A stretch of DNA of 64,000 bases from Defluviibacillus sp043739385 (GCA_043739385.1 JAYUED010000202.1:7713-71712); one strand, 5' to 3'; shown: positions 41,985 through 51,643, counted from the stretch's first letter. The notes: generated by a model not told the origin, from the sequence alone. Translations and numbers: made by a program.

Positions 41985-42950
41985 TTGAGCCTGCCCCCAC
42001 CTGAATCTTTGCTCACGCCCGCCATGCGTGGCGTACTCGAACGCATGGCCCGCGCCGGGCATCCACCCCTCTACACGGTGTCACCACGCCAAGCCAAAGC
42101 CGCTTATGCCATGGGGGCAGAGGTGCTGGAGGTTCCCAAGGCTCAACTGGCCCGGGTTGAGGACTTCACTATTCCCGCTCGTGATGGGTTTGCGCTGCCT
42201 GCCCGACTGTATGCGCCGTCTGCCAACGATGTCGGTGTCGTTTTACCTGTGCTGCTGTATTTTCATGGCGGTGGCTTCACGGTGGGCAGTCTCTATACCC
42301 ATGACATTTTGTGCCGCGAGCTGAGCCGCCTGAGTGGTGCGGCGGTTATTTCACTGGACTACCGCCTTGCGCCAGAGCATAAATTCCCGACAGCAGCAGA
42401 AGATTGCTGGGATGTGCTTGCCTGGATTGCTGCTCATGCTATGGATTTAGGACTGGATGCGCGCCGTATTGCCGTCGGTGGCGACAGCGCAGGGGGGACG
42501 CTAGCTGTGCAATGCGCCCTGCGCGCCCGTGATGCCGGCCTTAAACTGGCGCTGCAACTGCTGTTTTACCCCGGCGTTGCCGCCCACCAAGATACGCCCT
42601 CTCACCAGCGCTTTGGCAAAGGCTTTGTGCTGGACGAACCTGCCATCACGTGGTTTTTTAACCATTACTTGCGTAGCCCCGCTGACCGCGAAGACTGGCG
42701 CTTTGCCCCGCTGATGGCTTCTGATTTTTCCGACTTGCCCCCCGTCTGGATAGGCTTGGCCGAATGTGACCCGCTCGTAGACGAAGGCGTCTTGTACGGA
42801 GACGCCTTGCGCGCTGCTGGGGTACCCGTTGAGCTGGAAATTTACCGGGGCGTGGTGCATGAGTTCATCAAAATGGGCCGCGCCATTCCTGAAGCCAAAA
42901 TCGCCCATGCTCATGCGGCTATGGCACTGAAACAAGCTTTTGATCTTTGA
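41985..42950 (+). CDS. Alpha/beta hydrolase of the hormone-sensitive-lipase family
   Basis: A 321-residue esterase. The start is the TTG at 41985, chosen because GGAG lies 6 bases upstream and no ATG is available. The HSL hallmark HGGGFTVGS forms the oxyanion hole; LDYRLAPEHKFPTAAEDC is typical; the nucleophile elbow GDSAGG has Ser168. The acid is in GLAECDPLVDEG and the base in GVVHEFIKMG. Cytoplasmic carboxylesterase for short acyl chains by family. The gene following (43 bases later) is a thioesterase-GNAT fusion, perhaps in the same operon. Confidence 0.88.
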   Translation: MSLPPPESLLTPAMRGVLERMARAGHPPLYTVSPRQAKAAYAMGAEVLEVPKAQLARVEDFTIPARDGFALPARLYAPSANDVGVVLPVLLYFHGGGFTVGSLYTHDILCRELSRLSGAAVISLDYRLAPEHKFPTAAEDCWDVLAWIAAHAMDLGLDARRIAVGGDSAGGTLAVQCALRARDAGLKLALQLLFYPGVAAHQDTPSHQRFGKGFVLDEPAITWFFNHYLRSPADREDWRFAPLMASDFSDLPPVWIGLAECDPLVDEGVLYGDALRAAGVPVELEIYRGVVHEFIKMGRAIPEAKIAHAHAAMALKQAFDL

Positions 42951-42994
42951 CGCGTCGCCTTTGACATGTCACTATTGACTCTGAAAATACTTCT

Positions 42995-43858
42995 ATGAAC
43001 CGACAAGACTTCCGACTGATTCACCGCCTGCGCGTGCGCTGGGCTGAGGTAGATGCGCAAAAAATCGTCTTCAACGGCCATTACATGATGTACCTAGATA
43101 CAGCCATGGCCGAGTACTGGCGAGCGCTGGCTTTCCCTTACATGGAAGCGATGCCTACGCAAGACGGCGACATGTTCGTTAAAAAAGCCACACTGGAATA
43201 CCACGCCTCAGCTACCTATGACGAGCTGCTTGACGTAGGGATGCGTTGCGCACGGATTGGTACGTCATCGTTTCAGTTTGTGGGCGGTATTTTCAGTGGC
43301 GACCGGCTGCTGGTCAGCGGCGAGCTGATTTATGTGTTTGCTGACCCTGTTAAAAAGGTGTCTAAACCTGTGCCCCAGGCTTTACGGGATTTATTCATGG
43401 GTTTCGAGACAGGACAAGCGTCTGTTGCTATTAAAACAGGAACTTGGGCAGCTTTGGGAGAAGACGCCGGTAGCGTGCGTGCTCAGGTCTTCATCGAAGA
43501 GCAGGGCATTCCTAAAGAGATGGAATGGGACGCAGCCGACCATAACGGCACTCACGCTGTGGCTTACAACCGTTTGGGCATGGCGATTGGTACGGGCCGG
43601 CTGCTGACGCACGCACCGGGCGTGGGCCGTATTGGCCGCATGGCTGTCAATAAAGTGCTGCGCGGCTCAAGCGTGGGGCGCGATATTTTGGTCGCGCTAA
43701 TGGGCGCTGCCAAAGCGCGTGGTGACACCGAGGTGCTGCTGCACGCGCAGACCAGCGCCCAAGGTTTTTATGCTGTCCAAGGCTTTGTACCGCGTGGCCC
43801 GGTGTTTGACGAAGTAGGCATTCCACACCAGGAAATGTTTGCACGGCTGGGAACATGA
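42995..43858 (+). CDS. Fusion of YbgC-type acyl-CoA thioesterase and GNAT acetyltransferase
   Basis: A 287-residue two-domain protein. Residues 1-130 are a 4HBT hot-dog thioesterase with RLRVRWAEVDAQKIVFNGHYMMYLDTAM (catalytic Asp20) and KKATLEYHASATYDELLDVG. Residues about 145-285 are a GNAT domain with RAQVFIEEQGIPKEMEWDAADHNGTHAVAY, GRIGRMAVNKVLRGSSVGRDILVALM (acetyl-CoA loop) and QTSAQGFYAVQGFVPRG. A continuous frame and a single start show a genuine fusion. The pairing could couple hydrolysis of an acyl-CoA with acyl transfer, but this is speculation. It overlaps the next gene by 4 bases (ATGA). Confidence 0.85.
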   Translation: MNRQDFRLIHRLRVRWAEVDAQKIVFNGHYMMYLDTAMAEYWRALAFPYMEAMPTQDGDMFVKKATLEYHASATYDELLDVGMRCARIGTSSFQFVGGIFSGDRLLVSGELIYVFADPVKKVSKPVPQALRDLFMGFETGQASVAIKTGTWAALGEDAGSVRAQVFIEEQGIPKEMEWDAADHNGTHAVAYNRLGMAIGTGRLLTHAPGVGRIGRMAVNKVLRGSSVGRDILVALMGAAKARGDTEVLLHAQTSAQGFYAVQGFVPRGPVFDEVGIPHQEMFARLGT

Positions 43859-46200
43859 GCAAGAAGCAGCGAGTGGTAACGCCTGCGCAGAACCCCCCTA
43901 CACCTAGCGCCACCAAGACATCCACCAAGACATCCACGAAGACTACTCCCAAGATCAATATACGCACGTCGCCTGTCGGCCTGCTGCCTGCTGAAGTCAG
44001 CCCTGGAGACTGGACGACGGCGCTCTTCGCGCTAATGATGTTCCTCGCCCCTGCGCTGGGTGTGCCTGACGAACTGATGTTGCAAGACACGCTCAAGTCC
44101 ATCGTTGTTTGCGTATTAGCGCTGTCAGCATTCTGGGTGTTCTTTTTGCGCGAACGGGGCCGCACCTCGCCGCTGCGCTGGCACGGCATGATCTGGTTAT
44201 CGATGGCTTTGATGGCCTATGCACTGGGCAGCATGGTTTGGTCGCATGCATTTTTGGGGGGAGTGGAAGCCATCCGCTGGTTTGTTTTCAGCGTCATTGT
44301 CTGGTTGGGGCTCAACAGCTTCAGCCGCGAGCGATTTTCGACCTTGGCTTTAGGTGTCCACACTGGGGCCTTGGTAGCGTCGATTTGGACAGCCTTGCAA
44401 TTTTGGGCGAACTTCAAAGGCTTCCCTCAGGGGCCAAATCCAGCATCAACATTCGTGAATCGCAACTTTTTTGCGGAATTCTTAGTCTGTACGCTGCCGT
44501 TTTCAGTGTGGTTGCTTTTGCGTGCCCGAACCCAGGCCGTTATGGTTTTGATGAGTTTCACCACGGGCTTCAACCTCGTCGCCATGCTGATGACAGGCAC
44601 ACGTTCTGCCCTGATCGCCTTGGCTGTGTTTGCCGTGCTGCTGCCTGTCATGGCCGTGCTGTACCGTCGGCGGCTGGCTGGCGTTGCTGCTGCGAATGCA
44701 TTCGGTTCGCCATGGACCCGAGCGCAGCGGGCCATCGCCGCAGGGGTATTGATCGCGACAGTCATTGGTTTAGGCAGTCTGAGCACTGGCAATGCCGCTT
44801 TGATCGAAGAAAATCGCGTCGAGAGCCGAGGCCTGACTCCTTTTGAACGCAGTTTCGCGCGCGTGCTGTCGATGACAGACAAACGCGAGTACACCGAGCG
44901 CTCGTTTTCGCTGCGCTGGGTGATGTGGTCTGCCACGGGCCGGATGATTGCGGACAACCCAGTTGCTGGCGTAGGTGCCGGCGCATGGGAGGTGCAAATC
45001 CCCCGTTACCAAGCTTCTGGCTCGCAGCTGGAGACGGATTACTACGTCCACAACGAGGTGCTCCAGCTGCTGGCGGAGTATGGACTGGTGGGTTGGGGCT
45101 TTTTGCTGGCGCTCCTCAGCTATCTCAGCGCCGCGGCCTGGAAGACCTTCCGTGCTGCATCGCCAGAAGCCATCGCAGAAGCTCCATTGCGTGCACTTAC
45201 TTTAACGAGTTTGCTATTATTTTTGATAATCAGCAACGCAGGCTTCCCGTGGCGGCTGGCCGCAACTGGGGCCTTGTTTGCCGTGTGTCTGGGTATTTTG
45301 GCGGCATCGGATGCTCGACTAGGCTGGACACCTTGGAATGAAAAGAACAAAGGCTACCTTCTTGCCTCCGCCATACCTTGGTCACCACGGCGCTCTAAAG
45401 TTCTTCTGGGTGCGAGTACCGCCTGTCTGGCGCTGTGCCTCTACATCAGCCAACAGGCGGTCGAGGCCGAAAAAAAAATCGTCAGTGCTGTGAAGCTGGC
45501 GCTGACGATATCCGCTTCGAACCAAGTCCACAGCCCTCGCTGGAATGACACCAAAGTCCAGATGTTCCAGTTGTTGCGTGAAGGTATCAATATCACCTCG
45601 CATTACCGCAAACTCACGCCCATGGTGGCCGACGAGGTCGCAAAGTGGGGTGACTGGACGAATGCCATTTGGATTTGGGAGTCCGTCACCACCTCACGTC
45701 CTTATGTTGTGGCCATCATGTCCAATATTGCCCGGGGATATTTACAAATTGGTCAGTTCGACAAAGCGTTTGAATTTCTGGAGCGCTGCAAACGCCTGCA
45801 ACCTAATGCAGCCTCCGTTCGTTCGCTGGAAATCATCATGCTGAGCCGAACCGGCCACTTGCCTCAAGCACTGACGCTCGCACGGCGCTCTTTGGACGAA
45901 AGCGTGTATGACTACGACCTCGTCAACGCAGCCTTCGCCATGGGTCTTGCAGAAAAAGACTGGGATTTAGCACTGAAAGGCTTGACCCTGCGCAGCCAGA
46001 CCTGGCCCGCGACGGCTGTGGATGGCTGGGTCAAAACAGGCCTGCTATTTACCGAAGAGCAAAACCCAGAGCGTGATGAGGCTAAAGCGATGGCTGCATT
46101 CCAGCGGGCCTATGACTTGGCCCTGGTGAAAGACAAGGACGCAGTGAAGGAGGATGTGCCAGCAGCGTACCGGAGCAAGCTTCGGCCTACACCAGGCTGA
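43855..46200 (+). CDS. O-antigen ligase/polymerase-like membrane protein with C-terminal TPR-like domain
   Basis: A 781-residue membrane protein of the Wzy/WaaL/PglL type. The N-terminus is a Lys/Thr/Ser repeat (KTSTKTSTKTTPK). About 10-12 membrane helices span residues 50-520. The ligase signature lies in the large periplasmic loop: STFVNRNFFAEFL, GTRSALIALAVF, MWSATGRMIADNPVAGVGAGAWEV and HNEVLQLLAEYGLVG, with the conserved His of HNE. Residues from about 560 form helical TPR-like repeats (YLQIGQFDKAFEFLERCKRLQPN). This type transfers or polymerises glycans on lipid or protein (pilin) acceptors; which one is open. Confidence 0.85.
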   Translation: MSKKQRVVTPAQNPPTPSATKTSTKTSTKTTPKINIRTSPVGLLPAEVSPGDWTTALFALMMFLAPALGVPDELMLQDTLKSIVVCVLALSAFWVFFLRERGRTSPLRWHGMIWLSMALMAYALGSMVWSHAFLGGVEAIRWFVFSVIVWLGLNSFSRERFSTLALGVHTGALVASIWTALQFWANFKGFPQGPNPASTFVNRNFFAEFLVCTLPFSVWLLLRARTQAVMVLMSFTTGFNLVAMLMTGTRSALIALAVFAVLLPVMAVLYRRRLAGVAAANAFGSPWTRAQRAIAAGVLIATVIGLGSLSTGNAALIEENRVESRGLTPFERSFARVLSMTDKREYTERSFSLRWVMWSATGRMIADNPVAGVGAGAWEVQIPRYQASGSQLETDYYVHNEVLQLLAEYGLVGWGFLLALLSYLSAAAWKTFRAASPEAIAEAPLRALTLTSLLLFLIISNAGFPWRLAATGALFAVCLGILAASDARLGWTPWNEKNKGYLLASAIPWSPRRSKVLLGASTACLALCLYISQQAVEAEKKIVSAVKLALTISASNQVHSPRWNDTKVQMFQLLREGINITSHYRKLTPMVADEVAKWGDWTNAIWIWESVTTSRPYVVAIMSNIARGYLQIGQFDKAFEFLERCKRLQPNAASVRSLEIIMLSRTGHLPQALTLARRSLDESVYDYDLVNAAFAMGLAEKDWDLALKGLTLRSQTWPATAVDGWVKTGLLFTEEQNPERDEAKAMAAFQRAYDLALVKDKDAVKEDVPAAYRSKLRPTPG

Positions 46201-46236
46201 ACTGAGTGGGAATTTAATGGTAGCTCGGCAGGTCTT

Positions 46237-47793
46237 CTACAGCACAACACTGTGCCGCCCAAACGCAATAGTTAGAGCCTTGAGATGCGCACCCGGTGCG
46301 CTTCCCACCCAGTCCCATACAAAGCGCCATTCCCACGCACCCATGAGTCCTGGTGTGTTCATGCGGTGAGTGCTGTCAAGTCCAAGCACATCTTGCAGCG
46401 GCAAGATTGTGGTGTTGGCTACGGAAGCCATGATGGCGCGGGTCATGCCGCTATGGGCTTGGTTCTCTGTGCAGTTCAGATAGGTTCGTGCCGTGTCGCG
46501 CTCACTGTCGGTGGCGGTGGCCCACCATCCGCGGGCCGTGTCGTTGTCGTGCGTGCCGGTGTAAGCCACGGTATTAGCGATGTAGTTGTGCGGCAAAAAT
46601 GCGTTGTCAGGGGTGTCACCAAAGCCAAACTGCAAGATCCGCATACCTGGAAATGCAAAGGTATCGCGCAGGGTTTCTACGTCGGGGGTGATAACGCCCA
46701 AGTCCTCAGCAATGATGGGTAAAGGGACTGCTGCATCGGTCTGTAATTTGGACTGGATAGCGCTGAACAGGGCTTGTCCAGGGGCCATGACCCACTGGCC
46801 TTCCATGGCAGTGGGACAGCTGGCCGGGATTTCCCAGTAGGCGGCGAACCCCCGAAAGTGGTCGATGCGCACCACATCAGCCAGCGCCAGTTGGCGCTTG
46901 ACACGCGCGATCCACCACGCAAAACCGTCTTGCTCGAACGCATCCCAGCGGTACAGCGGGTTACCCCAGCGCTGGCCAGTGGCCGAGAAAAAATCGGGGG
47001 GTACACCGGCGACCACTGTGGGCTGACCGCTGTCGTCCAGCCAATAGAGGTCTGGCCGAGCCCAGCAATCGGCACTGTGGTGAGCAATAAAAATTGGTAA
47101 ATCTCCAATCACACAAACGCCAAGTCCTCGACCGTAGGCCCGCAGCGCCTGCCATTGGGTCTCAAAGCACCACTGGGTGAACTGCCAGAACGCCACAGCG
47201 TCGGCGAATTGAATGCGAGCCTCAGCCAGTGCGTCAGGGGTGCGTTTTGCAAGGCCACCGTCCATTTCAGTCCAATCGCACCACGCTCGCCAGTCGCCGG
47301 GGGCAGTGTCTGGCGGGTTAACGGCATGGTCTACGGCCATAAAGAGGGCGTAGTCATCCAGCCACGTGGCTTGTTCCGCCGAATAGGTTCTTAGCGCATT
47401 GCTGTCTTCCGCGCTGGCAAATTGGCTGAAACCTTTCCATGCAGCGCGCAATTGCTCCATACGCCAAGGGATGTTTCGGCCGTAGTCCACGCGCAGGGTG
47501 TCGAATTGGGCCAAGGTTTCCGGTTCGGGGGCGATGAGCCACCCTTTTTCGATCAGCGGTTCCAAGGCCACCAGCAGCGGGTTGCCTGCGAACGCCGATA
47601 CCCCGGCGTAGGGAGAATTACCGGGACCAATGGGGTTGAGTGGTAGCACCTGCCACAGAGTTTGTCCCGCGTTATGCAACCAATCTATGAAATGGTAAGC
47701 CGCTGGGCCAAAGTCTCCACTGCCATGCGGGCCTGGCAAAGAGGTGGGGTGCAGCAAGACGCCGCTGCGACGGGTATTAAGGGTTAAGGTCAC
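46237..47793 (-). CDS. malQ: 4-alpha-glucanotransferase (amylomaltase)
   Basis: A 518-residue GH77 enzyme that transfers glucan segments between maltooligosaccharides. Catalytic motifs: nucleophile Asp in VVRIDHFRGFAAYWEIP, acid/base Glu in IIAEDLGVITPDVE, and transition-state Asp in YTGTHDNDTARGWW. The N-terminus RRSGVLLHPTSLPGPHGSGDFGPAAYHFIDWL and GNSPYAGVSAFAGNPLLV are classical. No glycogen-synthesis or glycogen-breakdown gene is adjacent. Convergent with the ligase-like gene, 36 bases apart. Confidence 0.95.
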   Translation of the reverse strand: MTLTLNTRRSGVLLHPTSLPGPHGSGDFGPAAYHFIDWLHNAGQTLWQVLPLNPIGPGNSPYAGVSAFAGNPLLVALEPLIEKGWLIAPEPETLAQFDTLRVDYGRNIPWRMEQLRAAWKGFSQFASAEDSNALRTYSAEQATWLDDYALFMAVDHAVNPPDTAPGDWRAWCDWTEMDGGLAKRTPDALAEARIQFADAVAFWQFTQWCFETQWQALRAYGRGLGVCVIGDLPIFIAHHSADCWARPDLYWLDDSGQPTVVAGVPPDFFSATGQRWGNPLYRWDAFEQDGFAWWIARVKRQLALADVVRIDHFRGFAAYWEIPASCPTAMEGQWVMAPGQALFSAIQSKLQTDAAVPLPIIAEDLGVITPDVETLRDTFAFPGMRILQFGFGDTPDNAFLPHNYIANTVAYTGTHDNDTARGWWATATDSERDTARTYLNCTENQAHSGMTRAIMASVANTTILPLQDVLGLDSTHRMNTPGLMGAWEWRFVWDWVGSAPGAHLKALTIAFGRHSVVL

Positions 47794-47859
47794 TGCTGTT
47801 CAATGATTGAAAGTGTGGGTGATGCTGAGCTTCGGAGTGAGTTTGTATTTGAATTTGAA

Positions 47860-48798
47860 TTAAATATCTTCAAGCAGCGCGTAGGGCAACGGCAGTACCG
47901 TCAACACAACGCCGTTGGCAGATACCAACCGCAATCCGCCCGCCACACTCGCTATTTGCACTGACACAAGAGCATCCCAACCACCTTCTGGGTTGGGCGC
48001 AGCTTGGGCGACAAGACCACAGGGCTGCTCGGTGTCGCTTGGTGTAAAGACCTCTTGGCCCGCCTGCATCTCAACTTCAGCGTGAACCCAGAATGCCCTG
48101 CGCTTGAGCGTGCCGCGAAACTGGCTGCGTGCCACGATCTCTTGGCCGGGGTAGCAGCCTTTTTTAAAGCTCACACCGCCTATCGACTCGTAATTCAGCA
48201 TTTGCGGCACAAAGGCTTCAACGATTGGCTGGGTGAGGGTGACGATGCCACTTTGCACTTCAGTCAACTGCCACTGGGCCGGGCTGAGGTTTGCCGGATG
48301 GGGCAGTGGCGTCGCAGAGGGCGCAACCCATAAGACACGGTGCTGGCCGTTAGCCGGGTAAAGGTTGATTATGTTTGCGCCATCAGCAGTAGCCATCGTC
48401 CAAACTGGGTGAGCTGTAGCCGCTACAGACAAAAGAGCATCTCCCATCCATCCTGCAATCTGAAAATCTGTTGATGCATCGCTCAGCTTTACTTTGGCAC
48501 GCATGACGAACATCGACAAACGCTTCAAAGTTGCCGCCAAAATGTCTTGGCTGCACACCAAAATGATGTCGGTTGCGCTGCGCTTGAAACCGATAAAACT
48601 GGCCAGCATCCGCCCTTTTGCGGTGCACAGCGCGCACAAACGGGCTTCATCCAAGCCCAATAACGCGAAGTCTTGCGTCAACTGGTTGTGCAGGAAGTTG
48701 GCGGCGTCCACGCCTTCAGCGCGGATTACGCCCAAGTTGGGCAACAAGGCCATGCCATTCAAATGAGACGCAAGCGAGGGAAATGTAGGGGTTGTCAT
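47860..48798 (-). CDS. ygfZ: Folate-binding YgfZ/GcvT-like protein (Fe-S cluster assembly)
   Basis: A 312-residue tetrahydrofolate-dependent protein that supports maintenance of Fe-S enzymes such as MiaB. Signature SFKKGCYPGQEIVARSQFRG contains the conserved Cys. The N-terminus has VIRAEGVDAANFLHNQLTQDF and CALCTAKGRMLASF. The start could be the ATG at 48798 or at 48813. The latter is only 8 bases from the divergent mltG start; either way the divergent promoters must overlap coding sequence. Confidence 0.92.
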   Translation of the reverse strand: MTTPTFPSLASHLNGMALLPNLGVIRAEGVDAANFLHNQLTQDFALLGLDEARLCALCTAKGRMLASFIGFKRSATDIILVCSQDILAATLKRLSMFVMRAKVKLSDASTDFQIAGWMGDALLSVAATAHPVWTMATADGANIINLYPANGQHRVLWVAPSATPLPHPANLSPAQWQLTEVQSGIVTLTQPIVEAFVPQMLNYESIGGVSFKKGCYPGQEIVARSQFRGTLKRRAFWVHAEVEMQAGQEVFTPSDTEQPCGLVAQAAPNPEGGWDALVSVQIASVAGGLRLVSANGVVLTVLPLPYALLEDI

Positions 48799-48821
48799 AG
48801 GGTGGATTATCATCGTCGACC

Positions 48822-49835
48822 ATGCTCCGAGCTCTCCTTCGTCTCTTCTTCACCTTGATTTTTACCGCTGTTTTAGCTGGTGCCGCTGCTGCATGGTGGC
48901 TGTACCAGCCAATGCATTTGCGCGCCCCGGTGCTTGATTTATCGATTGAACTGGGCACCTCGCCACGCGGTGTGGCGCAGGCGGTGGCCGATGTAGGGGT
49001 GGATGTGAACCCAGCGTGGCTGCTGTGGTGGTTCAAAGTAGCGGGCAGTGCAAAGCAGATTAAAGCAGGCAGCTATGAAATAGTGAGTGGGGAAACCCCC
49101 CGCAGCCTGCTGCTGAAACTAACGCGTGGTGAGGAAACTTTGCGTTCGCTGGTGCTGGTGGAGGGCTGGAATTTCAGCCAAGTGCGTGATGCTTTACAAC
49201 GTGAATCCTTCATCAAATTCGACTCCAAAGGCATGAGCAATGACGACATCATGACCCGCCTTGGTCGACCCGGTATGCCCGCAGAAGGCCGGTTCTTCCC
49301 CGATACCTACACCTACGCTAAAGGCAGCAGCGATTTAGACCTGCTACGCCGCGCCATGAAAGCAATGGACAGCAAGCTGGCCACCGCCTGGAATTTGCGC
49401 GACCCTGATAGCACCCTCACGAGCCCCGAACAGGCGCTGACGCTGGCAAGTATTGTTGAAAAAGAAACCGGCAAAGCCGGTGACCGCGCGATGATCGCGT
49501 CCGTCTTCCACAACCGCTTGCGTTTGGGGATGCTGTTGCAAACCGACCCGACCGTCATCTACGGCCTGGGCGACAATTTTGACGGTAATCTGCGCAAACG
49601 CGATTTGCTGGCCGACTCCCCTTGGAACACGTACACCCGCGCAGGATTGCCGCCGACACCGATCGCAATGCCGGGCAAGGCAGCGTTGCTCGCTGCAGTG
49701 CAACCAGCCAAAAGCCGGGCGCTGTATTTCGTGGCGCGGGGCGATGGCAGCAGCCAGTTTAGCGATGACTTGGACGCGCACAATAAGGCGGTGAACCGGT
49801 ATATCCGAGGCAAAACCGTTGGAACTGGTGGGTAA
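48822..49835 (+). CDS. mltG: Endolytic murein transglycosylase MltG
   Basis: A 337-residue inner-membrane enzyme that cuts nascent glycan strands and sets their length. One N-terminal membrane helix (about 7-27) is followed by a LysM-like domain and the catalytic YceG domain with EGRFFPDTYTY, ASIVEKETG (catalytic Glu213), SVFHNRLRLGMLLQTDPTVIYGLG and SPWNTYTRAGLPPTPIAMPG. It is followed by tmk, the usual order in proteobacteria. Full length. Confidence 0.95.
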   Translation: MLRALLRLFFTLIFTAVLAGAAAAWWLYQPMHLRAPVLDLSIELGTSPRGVAQAVADVGVDVNPAWLLWWFKVAGSAKQIKAGSYEIVSGETPRSLLLKLTRGEETLRSLVLVEGWNFSQVRDALQRESFIKFDSKGMSNDDIMTRLGRPGMPAEGRFFPDTYTYAKGSSDLDLLRRAMKAMDSKLATAWNLRDPDSTLTSPEQALTLASIVEKETGKAGDRAMIASVFHNRLRLGMLLQTDPTVIYGLGDNFDGNLRKRDLLADSPWNTYTRAGLPPTPIAMPGKAALLAAVQPAKSRALYFVARGDGSSQFSDDLDAHNKAVNRYIRGKTVGTGG

Positions 49836-49898
49836 GCCGATGGCGAATAAGCCTAAACAAGGATGTGAAAAGGATATGAGCAAGATGTACAAAACGGC

Positions 49899-50603
49899 AT
49901 GGCAAACGACATTGACGACATGAATGGCCTCTTCATCAGCTTTGAAGGCATAGACGGCGCGGGCAAATCCAGCCATATCGACGCCTTGGCCAAGGCCTTC
50001 ACTGAACAGGGTAGGGTGGTCACACTGACGCGGGAGCCCGGTGGCACGACCTTGGCTGAAAAGCTGCGCGCCATGGTGCTCAACGACGCGATGGACTCGC
50101 TCACTGAAGCCCTGTTAATTTTTGCCGCCCGACGCGACCACTTGGTGCAAGTCATCGAACCTGCTTTGGCACGGGGAAACGTGGTGCTCTGTGACCGCTT
50201 CACCGATGCCAGCTTTGCCTACCAAGGTAGTGGGCGCGGGTTTGACTTAAATGTGCTATCAACTTTAGAGCAATGGGTTCAGGCTATTCCTTCATTACCT
50301 TCATCGATAGCCGATTTTTCTCGAAAAAACCTACGCCAACCGAATTTAACGCTGTGGTTTGATCTTGCGCCTGAAATTGCCGCTGCCCGCCTGGTCGAGA
50401 CCCGCGTGCCCGACAAATTCGAGTCCCAACCGCTAGAGTTTTTCCAAAAAGTGGTTTCGGGCTATGCTGCCCGTTTCGCGGCTGAACCCCAACGCTTCGC
50501 CCGCATCGACGCTGCGGCTGAGCGCCACAAGGTCTGGCAGCAGATTACCCGCGTATTAATCCAAAAAGGTTGGTTGTCCTTTATGGTCGCGGCACGTCCA
50601 TGA
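49899..50603 (+). CDS. tmk: Thymidylate kinase
   Basis: A 234-residue dTMP kinase. From the ATG at 49899 the P-loop EGIDGAGKSS is at residues 16-25; a start at 49920 is also possible, and neither has a good Shine-Dalgarno. TREPGGTTLAEKLR is the DRX/REPGG dTMP-binding motif. CDRFTDASFAYQGSGRGFD and WFDLAPEIAAAR follow. The lid segment resembles the E. coli type. It overlaps holB by 4 bases (ATGA), the normal tmk-holB coupling. Confidence 0.95.
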   Translation: MANDIDDMNGLFISFEGIDGAGKSSHIDALAKAFTEQGRVVTLTREPGGTTLAEKLRAMVLNDAMDSLTEALLIFAARRDHLVQVIEPALARGNVVLCDRFTDASFAYQGSGRGFDLNVLSTLEQWVQAIPSLPSSIADFSRKNLRQPNLTLWFDLAPEIAAARLVETRVPDKFESQPLEFFQKVVSGYAARFAAEPQRFARIDAAAERHKVWQQITRVLIQKGWLSFMVAARP

Positions 50604-51622
50604 GCGAAAAATCGTCGCCTGTTCACCTTGCTCCCTGGCTTCGCGCCCAGCAAGCCGCTTTACTGCGACAGCGGGGCCATGCGTGGCTGCTGTACGGCCC
50701 GTCCGGCCTGGGGCAGTACGCATTAGGGTTGGCCTTGGTTCGCGCCTGGCTGTGCGATACCCCTACTGAGCATGGTGCGTGCAACAAGTGCAACAGCTGC
50801 CACGCTATTGATGTACGTACCCATGCTGATCTGTGCGTGCTGATGCCCGAGACGGCTATGCTTGAATTGGGCTGGCCTCTGTCTGAAAAAGCCCAGTCCG
50901 ATATTGACGATAAAAAGCGCAAACCCAGCAAGGAAATTCGCGTCGAAGCCATGCGCGAAGCGGTGTTGTTTTCGCAGCGTACAAGCGCCCGAAGCAAAGG
51001 CAAGGCTGTGCTGATCTACCCGGCTGAGCAAATGAACACCATCACCGCCAACGCGTTGTTGAAAACGCTGGAAGAGCCTCCCGGCGACGTGAAATTCATA
51101 CTGGCTTGCGAAGCAGCACATCAGTTGCTGCCCACCATCCGCAGCCGCTGTCTGGGTCATGCGATGGTCTGGCCGGAACCGCCCGCTGCACTGGCCTGGC
51201 TGGTTGAGCAAGGCTTAAGCGCCGCCGATGCCGCCGTGTGGTTGCGCGCCTGCGGTGGCCGGCCCGATGATGCGCTGCAATTTGCCAACACTGGCGCCAC
51301 TGCAGCCAGCTGGGCCGCGTTGCCTCAGGCAGTAGCGAAGGGCGATATGGCCAAGCTCGACGGCCTTTCCATGCCACAAGTGCTTGAGACTTTGCAAAAA
51401 ATTTGCCACGACGCCATGGCTTTCAAAGTGGGGGCACAACCCCGGTTTTTTGACCCTCAAGTTATTAAAGACTTGCGCTTAACGGCTGACCTGGCTCATC
51501 TCTCGGCCTGGGGCAAAGCGCTGGCGACTGCCATGCGCACTGCTGAGCATCCATTCAACGCAGGTTTGATGCTTGAAGCTTTAGGCGCTCAAGCCCGTGC
51601 AGCGCTGAAGACCTCCCTATAA
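50600..51622 (+). CDS. holB: DNA polymerase III delta-prime subunit
   Basis: A 340-residue clamp-loader subunit. The start is the ATG at 50600 overlapping the tmk stop. The Walker A-like loop GPSGLGQYA (33-41) has Gln39 where Lys would be; delta-prime is known not to bind ATP, so this is expected. The zinc module uses Cys52, Cys61, Cys64 and Cys67. The sensor/SRC motif is TIRSRCLGH. It works with tau/gamma and delta to load the sliding clamp. Housekeeping gene, followed by a PilZ gene. Confidence 0.93.
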   Translation: MSEKSSPVHLAPWLRAQQAALLRQRGHAWLLYGPSGLGQYALGLALVRAWLCDTPTEHGACNKCNSCHAIDVRTHADLCVLMPETAMLELGWPLSEKAQSDIDDKKRKPSKEIRVEAMREAVLFSQRTSARSKGKAVLIYPAEQMNTITANALLKTLEEPPGDVKFILACEAAHQLLPTIRSRCLGHAMVWPEPPAALAWLVEQGLSAADAAVWLRACGGRPDDALQFANTGATAASWAALPQAVAKGDMAKLDGLSMPQVLETLQKICHDAMAFKVGAQPRFFDPQVIKDLRLTADLAHLSAWGKALATAMRTAEHPFNAGLMLEALGAQARAALKTSL

Positions 51623-51643
51623 AACATCCCCATAATCCACACC

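Noticed and set aside
41831..42046. Extended N-terminus of the iron alcohol dehydrogenase
   Set aside because: It would overlap the divergent esterase gene, and the extra residues are basic and low-complexity; the family start is at 41830.
50696..50722. Degenerate P-loop in HolB (Gln for Lys) as an anomaly
   Set aside because: Delta-prime subunits are known not to bind ATP, so the change is normal for this family.
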